From: a bacterium
Lineage (GTDB): Bacteria > Actinomycetota > Acidimicrobiia > Spongiisociales > ZC4RG35
Length of the DNA: 64,000 nucleotides
NCBI GenBank assembly: GCA_028823995.1
Contig: JAPPFD010000040.1
Span: 1 to 64,000, forward strand
Direction: 5' to 3'
This document shows positions 17,581 to 27,233 of the stretch, piece by piece (position 1 is the stretch's first letter; each line of letters starts with the position of its first letter). The translations under genes were made by a program, and so were the position numbers. The notes beneath the pieces are model-generated. The model worked only from the letters and a program-made list of their open reading frames with translations. It was not told where the DNA came from and made no database searches.

Positions 17581-18357
17581 CTAGTGCTCGGCGGGCTCGA
17601 AGATGGTGAATGTCCCCTTCTGGTCGTCGTTGACGACTGCGAAGCGGCCCACCGCGATCTCCGTCACCGGGACGCAGACGTCTCCGCCCAGGCTCTCCAC
17701 CCGGGCGGCCGCTTCGTCGGCGTTGTCCACCTGGATGTAGACCATCCAGTGAGGAGGGATCTCTCCCCAGTTCTCGTCCATGACCAGGATCCCGGCGATG
17801 GGCATACCCCCGACGTTGGCCAGGTGGTATTCCCCGCCCTGGAGCATGGGCATGCTGCTCCACTCCCAGCCGAACAGCCCGCTGTAGAAGCTCTGGGTTG
17901 CTTCAAGGTCCCTCGTGTACAACTCGTTCCACACCAGGGCGCCGGGGGTGTTCTTCACCTCGGCGGGGCCGGACTCCAGGGCCTGCCAGAGGAAGAAAGC
18001 CGCCCCTCCGCCCGGCTCCTCCAGGAGGGCGACCTTTCCGTTCCCCACCTCGGCGGGCCCCATGCGGAAGGTGGCTCCCAGGGACCGGGCAACCTCGGCC
18101 GTTGCCTCTATGTCGTCGGTGGCGATGTAGGAGAACCAGAGAGGCGGCACCCCCTCGGGGAACATGCCCGGCATCGATGGTCCCATGGCGCCCACGGTCT
18201 TTCCGTCCAGGTTGAACATGGTGTAGGTCATCCCGGTGTCGCCCATGGGAACATCGGTCCACTCCCAACCGAACATGCCGTTGTAGAAGGTCTTGCCCCG
18301 CTCGGGATCGGGAAGGTAGATGTCCATCCAGCAGAAAGTGCCGTGGGGGTGCTTCAT
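17581..18357 (-). CDS. Two-domain VOC protein (CFP30B/Rv0577-like)
   Basis: A 258-residue protein of two tandem VOC domains (about 1-125 and 130-255). Both share a motif of the form FYxGxFGWEW (FYNGMFGWEW and FYSGLFGWEW), showing an internal duplication, and both end in a glyoxalase-like strand. This matches the actinobacterial family that includes the mycobacterial antigen CFP30B, proposed to be a hydroxyketoacid or methylglyoxal-type enzyme; the actual substrate is not known from sequence. It is transcribed towards the oxidoreductase. A tRNA-Arg lies 53 bases upstream on the same strand. Confidence 0.85.
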   Translation of the reverse strand: MKHPHGTFCWMDIYLPDPERGKTFYNGMFGWEWTDVPMGDTGMTYTMFNLDGKTVGAMGPSMPGMFPEGVPPLWFSYIATDDIEATAEVARSLGATFRMGPAEVGNGKVALLEEPGGGAAFFLWQALESGPAEVKNTPGALVWNELYTRDLEATQSFYSGLFGWEWSSMPMLQGGEYHLANVGGMPIAGILVMDENWGEIPPHWMVYIQVDNADEAAARVESLGGDVCVPVTEIAVGRFAVVNDDQKGTFTIFEPAEH

Positions 18358-18409
18358 CGATGTCGCTCCTTGAAGTTGGGCGGCCGCGGCCGCCTCGTGC
18401 TATCTCCAG

Positions 18410-18484
18410 CACGCCCGGAGGGACTCGAACCCCCAACCTTCTGATCCGTAGTCAGACGCTCTGTCCAAATTGAGCTACGGGCGC
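18410..18484 (-). tRNA. tRNA-Arg (anticodon ACG)
   Basis: The minus strand folds as a cloverleaf: acceptor GCGCCCG/CGGGCGU, D arm GCTC/GAGC, anticodon stem TCTGA/TCAGA with loop CTACGGA (anticodon ACG, read as inosine-CG after TadA editing), and T arm GGGGG TTCGAGT CCCTC. CCA is not encoded. Confidence 0.95.
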
Positions 18485-18671
18485 AGGGCCTAAACCAAAG
18501 GATAAGCGTAACCCCGAGACGCCAAACCCCACGGAGGGTTCTTATCTGGGGTTTGTCCCGGTCAAGACTCGATGGCATCGAGCCGACGAGAGTGACAATT
18601 GCCGGGTTCCGTCCCTCCGGTCGGCTATTCTGATGTTCCCCAGCGGAGAGGCTTAGGATGGGCGCAGGACC

Positions 18672-20438
18672 ATGACTGGTGAAGCCATCTTGGTGCTGGC
18701 GATTCTGGTCGGCACGGTAGCGCTATTCGTTTCAGAGAAATATCCGCTCGATCTGGTAGCGATGATCGGGCTGGGCGCTCTGCTGATCTTCGGGTTGGTG
18801 ACTCCGGAGGAAGGGTTCTCCGGATTCAGCAACCCTGCAACGCTCACCGTGGCGGCGATGTTCATCCTGAGCGCCGGTCTGCAGAAAACCGGCGCCACGG
18901 CCGCGGTGGGACGGCTGATGGTGCGTTACGGACGAAGCCACTACGCGGCCCTGGTTGTGATAATGGCCACCATCACGGTCATGTCGGCATTCGTCAACAA
19001 CACCGCCGCCGTCGCCGTCTTTATCCCCCTTGTAACGATCCTCGCCAACCGACGGAGGATCTCCGCGTCCAAGTTGCTGATCCCGCTCTCCTACGCCTCT
19101 CAGTTCGGCGGAGTGTGCACACTCATCGGGACCTCCACCAACCTCCTGGTGAGTTCCATATCCGATCAGGCCGGCCATGGGTCTTTCAGCATGTTCGAGT
19201 TCAGCCGGATGGGATTGATTCTCTTTGTAGCCGGGGTTGTCTTTTTCCTGGTGTTTGGACGTTGGCTGCTACCCGACCGCCAGCAGGGGGAGTTGGCGTC
19301 CACGTATCACCTGGGCGACTACGTCACCGAGTTGAGGGTCCGCCAAAGGTCTCCCCTGGTGGGCAAGTCGGTGATCGAGAGCAGGCTTAGGGTGGATCAT
19401 GACGTGACGGTCCTGCGGGTGTTGGAGGCAGGAGAAGCCGGTTGGGCTCCCCTGCGGCAAACTCTCAAACCGGACGATGTCTTGCTGGTGCACGGATCGA
19501 TCGCCGACTTGATGCGCTTGCAGGGATCCATGGGGATGGAACTGAACGTGGACTTCAAACTGCGTGACGAGACTCTGCAAACCGAAGACTTGCGTCTCGT
19601 CCAGGCCCTGGTGGCGCCCGGCTCCCCTCTGATAGGACGCACTTTGAAGGAAGCGGACTTCCGTAACCGATACAAGGCTCTGGTGCTGGCCATGCAGCGA
19701 CGGGGGGAGACCATCAACAACAAGCTGAGTTCGATCGTCCTCAGCATGGGCGACGTGTTGCTGGTCCAGGCTCACGAAGAGGAGATAACCACCCTCCGAC
19801 GCAGCAACGACTTCATCATTCTCAACGAAGTGCCAGGGACGGTCCTTCGCCGCAAGGCTCCCCTGGCCATCGGCATCATCGTGGCGGTCGTAGGCCTGGC
19901 GGCGTTCAACGTCTTCCCGATCCTGGTCACCGCCCTGCTCGGCTGCGTGGCTATGTTGGTAACCCGGGTTCTCCGCCTGGAGGAGGCCTACAACGCCATC
20001 AACTGGCAGGTCATCTTCCTGCTGGCCGGGATCCTTCCCCTGGGGGTGGCCATGCAGACCAGCGGAGCGGCAGGCGCACTCGCCGAGCGAGCGGTGGGAT
20101 TGGTGGGGGACATGGGACCGGTGGCGGTGCTGGCCGTGATCTATTTGATGACGTCCATCATGACCGACACCATGACCAACGCGGCAGCGGCGGTGCTGCT
20201 GGCGCCCATCGCCATCTCGACCGCCGAACAGATCGGGGTTGACCCCAGGCCGTTCCTCATGGCGATCACCTTCGCAGCCTCCACCGGGTTCTCGACGCCA
20301 GTGGGGTACCAGACCAACACGATGATCTACAACCCCGGGGGGTACAAGTACACCGACTTTTTACGCACGGGCGTGCCGCTAAGTATCCTGTTCTGGATAT
20401 TGTCGGTGATCTTCATCCCCCGGTTCTGGGCCTTCTAG
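18672..20438 (+). CDS. SLC13/DASS-family permease with two RCK_C (TrkA-C) domains
   Basis: A 588-residue membrane protein. Membrane helices at about 1-195 and 395-588 flank a cytosolic insert with two RCK_C domains (about 215-290 and 300-380), each ending in GDVLLVQA-like segments. The transport core contains the paired NNTAAVAVFIPLV and SQFGGVCTLIGTSTNLLVS signatures, and the second half carries MTDTMTNAAAAVLLAPIAIS. Family members move sulfate, dicarboxylates or other anions with sodium or protons, and RCK_C domains may bind a nucleotide or c-di-AMP. It is followed by a longer paralogue. Confidence 0.88.
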   Translation: MTGEAILVLAILVGTVALFVSEKYPLDLVAMIGLGALLIFGLVTPEEGFSGFSNPATLTVAAMFILSAGLQKTGATAAVGRLMVRYGRSHYAALVVIMATITVMSAFVNNTAAVAVFIPLVTILANRRRISASKLLIPLSYASQFGGVCTLIGTSTNLLVSSISDQAGHGSFSMFEFSRMGLILFVAGVVFFLVFGRWLLPDRQQGELASTYHLGDYVTELRVRQRSPLVGKSVIESRLRVDHDVTVLRVLEAGEAGWAPLRQTLKPDDVLLVHGSIADLMRLQGSMGMELNVDFKLRDETLQTEDLRLVQALVAPGSPLIGRTLKEADFRNRYKALVLAMQRRGETINNKLSSIVLSMGDVLLVQAHEEEITTLRRSNDFIILNEVPGTVLRRKAPLAIGIIVAVVGLAAFNVFPILVTALLGCVAMLVTRVLRLEEAYNAINWQVIFLLAGILPLGVAMQTSGAAGALAERAVGLVGDMGPVAVLAVIYLMTSIMTDTMTNAAAAVLLAPIAISTAEQIGVDPRPFLMAITFAASTGFSTPVGYQTNTMIYNPGGYKYTDFLRTGVPLSILFWILSVIFIPRFWAF

Positions 20439-20547
20439 CCAAGGGAGTGACCACAGGTGCGGGGTGTTCGGAATCGGGGACTGCGGGGAACAGGCCACCC
20501 GGTTTCGGCTACGGCCTGCGGGTTTCGTCAGCCCCCGCTGTAGCCCG

Positions 20548-22875
20548 ATGACCTGGCAGATCGCCTTCCTGATCCTGCTGCTGGTGGCGATGGCCTACCT
20601 GTTCCTGACGGCCAAACTGCCGGTGGACTTGACGGCCTTCCTGGGCCTGGCGGTCCTGATCCTGGGAGGGTATGTGGGGCCGACCGAGGCTTTCAGCGGC
20701 TTCGCCTCGCCGGCGGTGATCACCATGCTGGCAATATTCATCATCAGCGCATCGCTCCTATACACCGGCATAGCCGACATCGTGGCCTCGAGGATCTACA
20801 AGTTGGTGGGCAGCAAGGAGGTGCCCCTGATCATCATGCTGATGCTGGTCTCGGGCGTCCTTTCGGCTTTCATGAACAACATTGCGGCGACGGCGGTCCT
20901 GATGCCCGCGGTGGCCGCCATCGGCCGCAGGGCCGGGCTGTCACCGTCTCGGCTGATGATGCCCTTGGCTTTCGGGTCAATCCTGGGTGGGACCACCACC
21001 ATGGTCGGAACGCCTCCCAACATCGTGGCGGCCTCGATACTGGCCGAACGGGGCATGGAGCCGTTCGGGCTCTTTGATTTCACGCCCATCGGCGCCCTGC
21101 TGCTGGCCGGGGGAATCCTGTTCATGATCACCCTGGGAAGAAGACTCCTGCCGGACCGGATCGCCGGCCCGGGGGTGGCCGATTCCGCCGATCTGACCGA
21201 CATCTACCACCTGGAGGAGCGACTCTTCACCATAAGGATCCCGAAGCAGTCCCCGCTCGACAATGTCACGCTCGCCCAGGCCAACCTGTCGGATGCCCTG
21301 GGCATCCAGGTGGTCGCCATTCACCGGCTGGGGTCCAAGAACCGTGTACCCGAAGCGGACACGCTGCTAAAGGGCGGAGATGTGCTGCTCGTGGAGGGAC
21401 GATTGCCCGATCTTGAGGGCATCCTGCGGGTGGGCGGCATGGAACTCGAACGCACCACCACCCGTCAGATCCCGCGCATCAGGGGGTTCTCGGCGATCAG
21501 AGCCGAAGTCAGGGAGTCCTCCGAGTTGGTTGGAAAGAGCCTCGCCGAGATCGGGTTCCGGGAACGCTATAACGTGGTGATCGTCGGGATCGACCGGCGG
21601 GGAGAGACCATCCGGGGAGGACTGGCCTCGGAAGTGCTGCAGGCGGGAGACCGGATAATCGGGCTGGGGGCCCGAAGCGAGTTGCAAAAGATGCAGGCCG
21701 ACCCGAACTTCGTGGTGAAGAGCCTGGGACTCTCCGCATTGAGGTCTCTGGAGGACCACCTCTCGGTGATGCGGATCCCCCCGGGGTCATCGCTGGTGGG
21801 CAGCACGGTGAAGGACAGCCGGCTGAGCGAGTTGTTCGGAGTGACCGTGGGGGCCATCGTTCACAACGGAGTGACCCGCATGGTTGCCTCTCCCGACGAT
21901 GTGATAGAGGAAGGCGACGGGTTGCTGGTCGGCTGCGACACGGCGCGAGTAGAACACCTGGTACGGATCGGCGACATCAGGGTGGACACCAAGGTGAGTC
22001 AAGCCGAACTCCAGACCGAGGACATCGGCATTGTGGAGGTGGCGCTTTCCCCGCGGTCGGCAGCGGTGAGGAAGACCGTGCGGGACCTGGAGTTCCGGAA
22101 TCGCTACGGCCTGCAACTGCTGGCCGTCTGGAGGGACGGGCAAACCGTCCGGACCGGCCTGGCGAACCTCCGTTTCCAACTGGGTGACGCCTTGTTGGTC
22201 CAGGGGCCGTGGGAGCGGATCCGCCTGCTCGGCACCAACCCCGACTTCGTGGTCCTCTCTCCCGAGGGCCTCCGCCCGCGGCGGCATGCCAAAGCGCCGC
22301 TCGCCCTGGGCGCGCTCCTGTTGATGGTCGGCCTGGTGGTCTTCGGCATCCAGCCCATTCATGTGGCGGCCTTCATCTCGGCCAGCCTGGTGCTTCTCTT
22401 CCGCACCGTCACCATGGAAGAGGCGTACCGGGCCATCGAGTGGCGAACCATCTTCCTGGTGGCCGCAGTGCTTCCGGTGGGTTTTGCAATGGAGAGAACC
22501 GGAGCGGCCGAGTTGATGGTCAACCAGGTCATCAACATTCTCGGGCCCCTGGGCAACTACGCCATCCTCATAGCCCTGGTCCTGTTGGCCAGCATCCTCA
22601 GCCAAGCTCTCGACGGCGCTCCATCGGTGGTCCTCCTGGCGCCGGTCGCCTTGCAGACAGCCGCTCAACTGGGGATGAATCCCTATGCCGTCATGATGGG
22701 AGTGAGCCTGGCTGCTTCCGCCGCCTTCATGACGCCCTTCAGCCACAAGGCCAACTTGCTGGTGATGGGCGCCGGCGGCTACCGGTCGGTGGACTACGCC
22801 CGGGTCGGCAGCCCCCTGACTGTGGTGGTGCTGGCCATCGTGGTGGCCTTGGTCCCGGTGGTGTTCCCCCTTTGA
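20548..22875 (+). CDS. SLC13-family permease with four RCK_C (TrkA-C) domains
   Basis: A 775-residue paralogue of the preceding gene with the same split transporter core (MNNIAATAVLMPAVAAIG and GGTTTMVGTPPNIVAAS in the first half). The central cytosolic part holds four RCK_C repeats (roughly 220-285, 310-385, 395-470 and 480-560) rather than two. I prefer the ATG at 20548, because membrane helix 1 begins right there; a GTG at 20464 would add 28 polar residues. The substrate is unknown. The pair probably forms an operon (about 110 bases apart or less) for anion uptake. Confidence 0.87.
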   Translation: MTWQIAFLILLLVAMAYLFLTAKLPVDLTAFLGLAVLILGGYVGPTEAFSGFASPAVITMLAIFIISASLLYTGIADIVASRIYKLVGSKEVPLIIMLMLVSGVLSAFMNNIAATAVLMPAVAAIGRRAGLSPSRLMMPLAFGSILGGTTTMVGTPPNIVAASILAERGMEPFGLFDFTPIGALLLAGGILFMITLGRRLLPDRIAGPGVADSADLTDIYHLEERLFTIRIPKQSPLDNVTLAQANLSDALGIQVVAIHRLGSKNRVPEADTLLKGGDVLLVEGRLPDLEGILRVGGMELERTTTRQIPRIRGFSAIRAEVRESSELVGKSLAEIGFRERYNVVIVGIDRRGETIRGGLASEVLQAGDRIIGLGARSELQKMQADPNFVVKSLGLSALRSLEDHLSVMRIPPGSSLVGSTVKDSRLSELFGVTVGAIVHNGVTRMVASPDDVIEEGDGLLVGCDTARVEHLVRIGDIRVDTKVSQAELQTEDIGIVEVALSPRSAAVRKTVRDLEFRNRYGLQLLAVWRDGQTVRTGLANLRFQLGDALLVQGPWERIRLLGTNPDFVVLSPEGLRPRRHAKAPLALGALLLMVGLVVFGIQPIHVAAFISASLVLLFRTVTMEEAYRAIEWRTIFLVAAVLPVGFAMERTGAAELMVNQVINILGPLGNYAILIALVLLASILSQALDGAPSVVLLAPVALQTAAQLGMNPYAVMMGVSLAASAAFMTPFSHKANLLVMGAGGYRSVDYARVGSPLTVVVLAIVVALVPVVFPL

Positions 22876-23021
22876 GCCCGACCGCGGGGGCGGGGATCCG
22901 GGGAGGAAGGAGGGGCTGCTAGCCGGTGAACGGACGGTCGACGGTGTATTTTCACGGTTATGAACCCCATCGGCGCGTTCCACATTATCGATGACGGCGC
23001 CCCGGCAGGGCGGTCGGTGAG

Positions 23022-25088
23022 ATGACCACCCGGACTGCGGTAGCCGGCCGCGGATACCCGCGGGAAGGCGCCTCGGGGGAGCCGAACCTGCTTGAAATCG
23101 AGAACCTGATGGTGCGGTTCGAGTTGCCTGCCGAGACGGTCCGCGCCGTCAGCGGGGTGAGCTTATCCGTGGCTCCGAGCGAGACCTTTGCCCTGGTGGG
23201 TGAGTCGGGGTCGGGCAAGAGTGTCTCGATGCTGTCCGTCATGGGCCTTCTTCCCTCGCCGCCCGCGGTCGTCTCGGGTTCCATCCGCCTGGAGGGCCGG
23301 GAAGTACTGGGCATGCCCGGGCGGCTGTTGAGGAGGTTCCGCGGCCGGGACGTGGCCATGGTGTTCCAGGAGCCCATGTCGTCACTGAACCCTGTTCACC
23401 GGGTGGGTCGCCAGATCGGAGAGAGCCTCCGGATTCACCGCGGCGTCGCCCGGTCGGAAGCGCGACGCCAGGCGATCCATCTACTGGACCGGGTCGGGAT
23501 TCCGTCGGCGTCCATCAGGGTCGACGACTACCCGCACGAGTTCTCCGGCGGCATGCGCCAGCGCGCCATGATCGCTATGGCCTTGGCGTGCGACCCCAAG
23601 CTGCTGATCGCCGACGAGCCCACCACGGCCCTTGACGTGACCGTGCAGGCCCAGATCGTGGACCTGGTCCGCGAGCTTCAGGCCGAGTACCGCCTGGCGG
23701 TGGTCTGGATCACCCATGACCTGGGGGTGGTGGCCGAGATAGCCGATCGGGTGGCGGTGATGTACGCAGGGCGAATCCTGGAGACCGGCCAGGCGTCCGA
23801 CCTCTACCGGGCCACCCGCCATCCCTACACGTCCGGGTTGCTCCGATCCATACCCCGGCTGGACCGTTCGGTCACCACCCGCTTGGCGGAGATACCGGGG
23901 GCGCCGGTCCGGGTGGTCAGCGAGTTGGCGGCCTGTCCCTTCGACGACCGGTGCCCGCTGGCCGCCGACGGCTGCCAGGACGCCCTCCCGGAGCTGGAGG
24001 CGGTGGGGCCCGAAGGGCACAGCTCGGCATGTATTCATCACCACGAGATGGGATCTGCGTCATCGCTATGGCCGGAGGGGACGGCAGCCGGTCGCCAGGA
24101 CTCAGAAGAACAACCCGGCGACGTGGTCGTCTCGATTCGGGACCTCCGGGTCCACTTCCCGATCATCCGCGGCATGCGGGAGTCGCGCAAGAGAGCCATT
24201 CGGGCTGTGGACGGGGTGTCTCTCGACGTGGTGCGGGGCAAGACCTTGGGGATCGTGGGCGAGAGCGGGTGCGGGAAGACCACTCTGGGTCGCGCAATGG
24301 TGGCGCTGGTACGACCCACCGGAGGGACCATCGAGATCAACGGAGAGCCTATCAACCACCGAAGCGGCAGGCATCGGAAGGTGGTTCAGATGATCTTCCA
24401 GGACCCCTTCTCGGCCATGAACCCCGGAATGCGGGTGTCGGATGTGATCGCCGAGCCTCTCCGGATCCATCGGCTCGCCGACGCTGGGACTGCCCGCGAA
24501 AGGGTGTCGGAACTTCTCACCCAGGTGGGGCTCCCTCCCGACTCGGGCGGGCGCTACCCGCATGAGTTCAGCGGGGGCCAGCGCCAGCGGATAGCCGTGG
24601 CCCGCGCCCTGGCGGCCGATCCCGAGGTCGTGGTGTGCGACGAACCCGTGTCGTCCCTGGATGTCTCTGTGCAGGCCCAGGTGATCAACCTGCTGGCCGA
24701 TCTGCAGGCTCGAACCGGGATGGCGATGGTGTTCATAGCCCACGACCTGGCGGTGGTACGCCATGTCTCGCATGAGGTAGGGGTCATGTATCTCGGGGAG
24801 ATCGTGGAGAAGGCGCCCCGCGACCAGCTTTACGAGGACCCTCTTCATCCCTATACCAAGGCCCTCCTGGAAGCGGTGCCGGTTCCCGAACCCGACTACG
24901 ACGCCAGTCAGCGGACCAGGCTGGTCGGCGACGTACCCAGCCCGGCCGATCCTCCGGCCGGCTGCCGCTTCCATACGCGGTGCCCGGTGGCCGTGGAAGG
25001 ACTGTGCTCGACGGTCAAGCCGGCGCTGGAGGAGGTGACGCCCGGCCGCTGGGTCTCCTGTCACCTGGTCAGTCCCCCCGCCGGATAG
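23022..25088 (+). CDS. Peptide-type ABC transporter, fused tandem ATPases (DppD-DppF fusion)
   Basis: A 688-residue protein with two complete ABC ATPase domains: DppD/OppD-like (about 25-290; Walker A GESGSGKS, signature FSGGMRQRAMIAMAL, Walker B LLIADEPT) and DppF/OppF-like (about 370-640; Walker A GESGCGKTT near 412, signature FSGGQRQRIAVARAL, Walker B VVVCDEPVSS). Each domain ends with the oligopeptide-transporter C-terminal cysteine cluster (CPFDDRCPLAADGC and CRFHTRCPVAVEGLC), which in some homologues holds an iron-sulfur cluster. Downstream are the matching binding protein and two permeases; here the ATPases come first. The substrate may be peptide, nickel-chelate or another small molecule. 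Confidence 0.93.
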   Translation: MTTRTAVAGRGYPREGASGEPNLLEIENLMVRFELPAETVRAVSGVSLSVAPSETFALVGESGSGKSVSMLSVMGLLPSPPAVVSGSIRLEGREVLGMPGRLLRRFRGRDVAMVFQEPMSSLNPVHRVGRQIGESLRIHRGVARSEARRQAIHLLDRVGIPSASIRVDDYPHEFSGGMRQRAMIAMALACDPKLLIADEPTTALDVTVQAQIVDLVRELQAEYRLAVVWITHDLGVVAEIADRVAVMYAGRILETGQASDLYRATRHPYTSGLLRSIPRLDRSVTTRLAEIPGAPVRVVSELAACPFDDRCPLAADGCQDALPELEAVGPEGHSSACIHHHEMGSASSLWPEGTAAGRQDSEEQPGDVVVSIRDLRVHFPIIRGMRESRKRAIRAVDGVSLDVVRGKTLGIVGESGCGKTTLGRAMVALVRPTGGTIEINGEPINHRSGRHRKVVQMIFQDPFSAMNPGMRVSDVIAEPLRIHRLADAGTARERVSELLTQVGLPPDSGGRYPHEFSGGQRQRIAVARALAADPEVVVCDEPVSSLDVSVQAQVINLLADLQARTGMAMVFIAHDLAVVRHVSHEVGVMYLGEIVEKAPRDQLYEDPLHPYTKALLEAVPVPEPDYDASQRTRLVGDVPSPADPPAGCRFHTRCPVAVEGLCSTVKPALEEVTPGRWVSCHLVSPPAG

Positions 25089-25194
25089 CCCTCGGTCGCC
25101 CATTCCGGCCAGGGCGAGTAACGGAATTGCGCCACGAATGTTCCGGTGCCGATGCGGCCATGGTGGACCAGTTCAGGTGCCTTCGACCCAGAAT

Positions 25195-25214
25195 GTCGAC
25201 CTGTTTTGGTCGAC
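25195..25214. promoter_or_regulatory. Inverted repeat upstream of the substrate-binding protein gene
   Basis: GTCGACC (25195-25201) and GGTCGAC (25208-25214) are separated by TGTTTT. It lies in the 232-base gap before the binding-protein gene and could be an operator. A second hairpin (CCCCGTC at 25279-25285 with GACGGGG at 25294-25300) sits just before the ribosome binding site and could affect translation. Confidence 0.35.
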
Positions 25215-25320
25215 CTGGCGACACCTCCTGGCTAATCTGTTATCACCTACAAGAATTCCATCTCTCGGTACGAAGAACCCCCGTCACCTGGTAGACGGGG
25301 ACTAGAAAGGGGATCCAGTA

Positions 25321-27096
25321 ATGCAAAGAATGAAGAGGTTCAAGTGGGGAGTGCTACTTGTTGTGCTGGCGCTGGCAGTGGCCGCATGCGGCGACGACGC
25401 CGCAGAGGAGCCGGTAGCAACCACGGCCGCGGAGACGCCGGCCACCACGGCCGCGCCGGAGCCGGCCGACGACGAGCCCGAACCGGAGCCGGCCGAGGAA
25501 GAGGAAGAGCCTGCATCCGAGACCACGACCACCACCGCGCCGCCGCCTCCCCCTCCGGAGCCGGTCACAGTGAGGGCTGCGATCACCGGGGACGAGGGAA
25601 CCCTCAACCCCTACACCTACATCAGCGGCTTCCCCGGATGGAACATCCTGATGCTCCAGTACGACTCCTTGATGCAGCTTGACGCCGCCGGGGTCCCCCA
25701 GCCCTGGCTGGCCTCGAGCGTCAGCGTCAGCGACGACCTCACCGAGTGGTCGGTGACCCTGGTGGAGGGCGTGACCTTCCACGACGGTGAGCCCCTGACC
25801 TCCGACGACGTGGCCTTCAGCGTCGAGTTCTATACCACCAACCCCGAGGCGAGCCGCTTCGCACGCGACTTCAGGGGAGTGGCGGACGTGGTAGTTCACG
25901 ATGACTACAGCGTCACCTTCGTTCTCGAGAGTGCCAACCCCGGATTCGACGTCGTGGCGCTGGCCGACGCTCCCATCATCCCCCGCCACATTTGGGAGTC
26001 GGTGGATATTCCGTCGGAGCACGATTTCGGCGGTACCAACATCGGTTCCGGTCCGTACATTCTGACCGAAATCGCGCCGGACCAGAGCTACCGCTTCGCG
26101 GCCAATCCCAACTATTTCCGGGGCGCCCCGGCGGTCGACGAACTGGTGCTGATCATCTTCGCCGACGACGCCGGAGCCCAGGCGGCCATCCGGACCGGGG
26201 AAGTGGACGTGATCTTCGAGCGGATACCTCCGGAGCAGATCGATCTGCTGGACGCCCAGGATCCCCTGGACGTCATCCTCGGACCCGAGTTCGCCACCCA
26301 GATGATCAACTACGACGCCTCGATCCGTCCGTTCGACGACGTTGCGGTCCGCCAGGCCATCAACCTGGCCATGGACCGCCAGGACATCGTCGACACCGTG
26401 TATCTCGGAGCGGCTACGGTAGGGAGCCCCGGCTGGATCCACCCGGGACACTCGGTCTACAACCCCGGGATCGCGGTCGACGTGTACGACCCGGCCGCGG
26501 CCAACGCCCTGTTGGACGGCGCCGGTTACGCCGACTCCGACGGCGATGGGGTCCGGGAGTACGACGGACAGCCGATGTCGTTCGAGATCATCACCAACGC
26601 CTCCGACTCGCTGCGTCTGCGGATCGCCGAGTTGACGGTCGAGATGCTGGCCGCCATCGGCATAAAGACCGAGGTGTTGCCGGTCGACACCGCAGTCTGG
26701 GAGAACGCCGTGTGGCCCGGTTTCGACGTGAACAACGGCCGCAACTACCAGATCGCCATGTGGGGATGGTCGCCTCCCGTGCAGGCCGACCCGCTGCGGC
26801 TTCCCTGGTTGGTCCACAGTTCGCTGGACAGAGGATTCCTCAACCTCACTGGCTACGGCAACGCCGAGATGGACGAACTCTCCGAGGCGCTGGCTGTTGA
26901 GCCCGATCCGGCAGAGCGCAAAGCGATCCTGGGTCGCATGCAGGAGATAATCGCCGAGGACCTGCCGTTCGTGCTGCTGCTCTATCCGGATGGAGCGTAT
27001 GTGTACGACTCGAGCGTCTACGCTGATTGGGAGTTCATCGCCGGCCAAGGCATCGTGAGCAAGCTGTCGCTGCTCCCGCCATCCGCTCGGCCCTAG
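25321..27096 (+). CDS. Peptide-type ABC transporter substrate-binding lipoprotein (SBP_bac_5)
   Basis: A 591-residue lipoprotein. The signal peptide ends in AVAAC (Cys23), then an acidic, Pro/Thr-rich linker of about 65 residues, then a class-C SBP_bac_5 domain with recognisable VTFHDGEPLTSDDVAFSVEF, IGSGPYILTE and AVRQAINLAMDRQDIV segments. It delivers a peptide or similar solute to the permeases encoded next. AAAGGGG lies 8 bases before the ATG. A strong hairpin follows the stop codon, which probably raises the amount of this protein over the permeases. Confidence 0.93.
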   Translation: MQRMKRFKWGVLLVVLALAVAACGDDAAEEPVATTAAETPATTAAPEPADDEPEPEPAEEEEEPASETTTTTAPPPPPPEPVTVRAAITGDEGTLNPYTYISGFPGWNILMLQYDSLMQLDAAGVPQPWLASSVSVSDDLTEWSVTLVEGVTFHDGEPLTSDDVAFSVEFYTTNPEASRFARDFRGVADVVVHDDYSVTFVLESANPGFDVVALADAPIIPRHIWESVDIPSEHDFGGTNIGSGPYILTEIAPDQSYRFAANPNYFRGAPAVDELVLIIFADDAGAQAAIRTGEVDVIFERIPPEQIDLLDAQDPLDVILGPEFATQMINYDASIRPFDDVAVRQAINLAMDRQDIVDTVYLGAATVGSPGWIHPGHSVYNPGIAVDVYDPAAANALLDGAGYADSDGDGVREYDGQPMSFEIITNASDSLRLRIAELTVEMLAAIGIKTEVLPVDTAVWENAVWPGFDVNNGRNYQIAMWGWSPPVQADPLRLPWLVHSSLDRGFLNLTGYGNAEMDELSEALAVEPDPAERKAILGRMQEIIAEDLPFVLLLYPDGAYVYDSSVYADWEFIAGQGIVSKLSLLPPSARP

Positions 27097-27120
27097 GAGA
27101 ACAACCGAACAATGAAGGCT

Positions 27121-27167
27121 GGTGGTAGCCCGCCGCCCGATCGCGGATCGCGTGACGGGCTACCACC
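27121..27167 (+). terminator. Strong hairpin between binding-protein and permease genes
   Basis: GGTGGTAGCCCG (27121-27132) pairs perfectly with CGGGCTACCACC (27156-27167), followed by a C-run. It lies 25 bases after the binding-protein stop. It could act as a partial terminator or an mRNA stabiliser, the usual way such operons make more binding protein than permease. Confidence 0.55.
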
Positions 27168-27233
27168 CCCTATCGGGGTTGATCAACGCGCCCGCGGACC
27201 GGGGAAAGCCGCCGGTCGGGCCGGGGTGAAGAC

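Noticed and set aside
25089-25320. A cobalamin riboswitch ahead of the importer/CbiZ genes
   Set aside because: The B12-box and typical conserved junctions were not recognised; only two simple inverted repeats are present.
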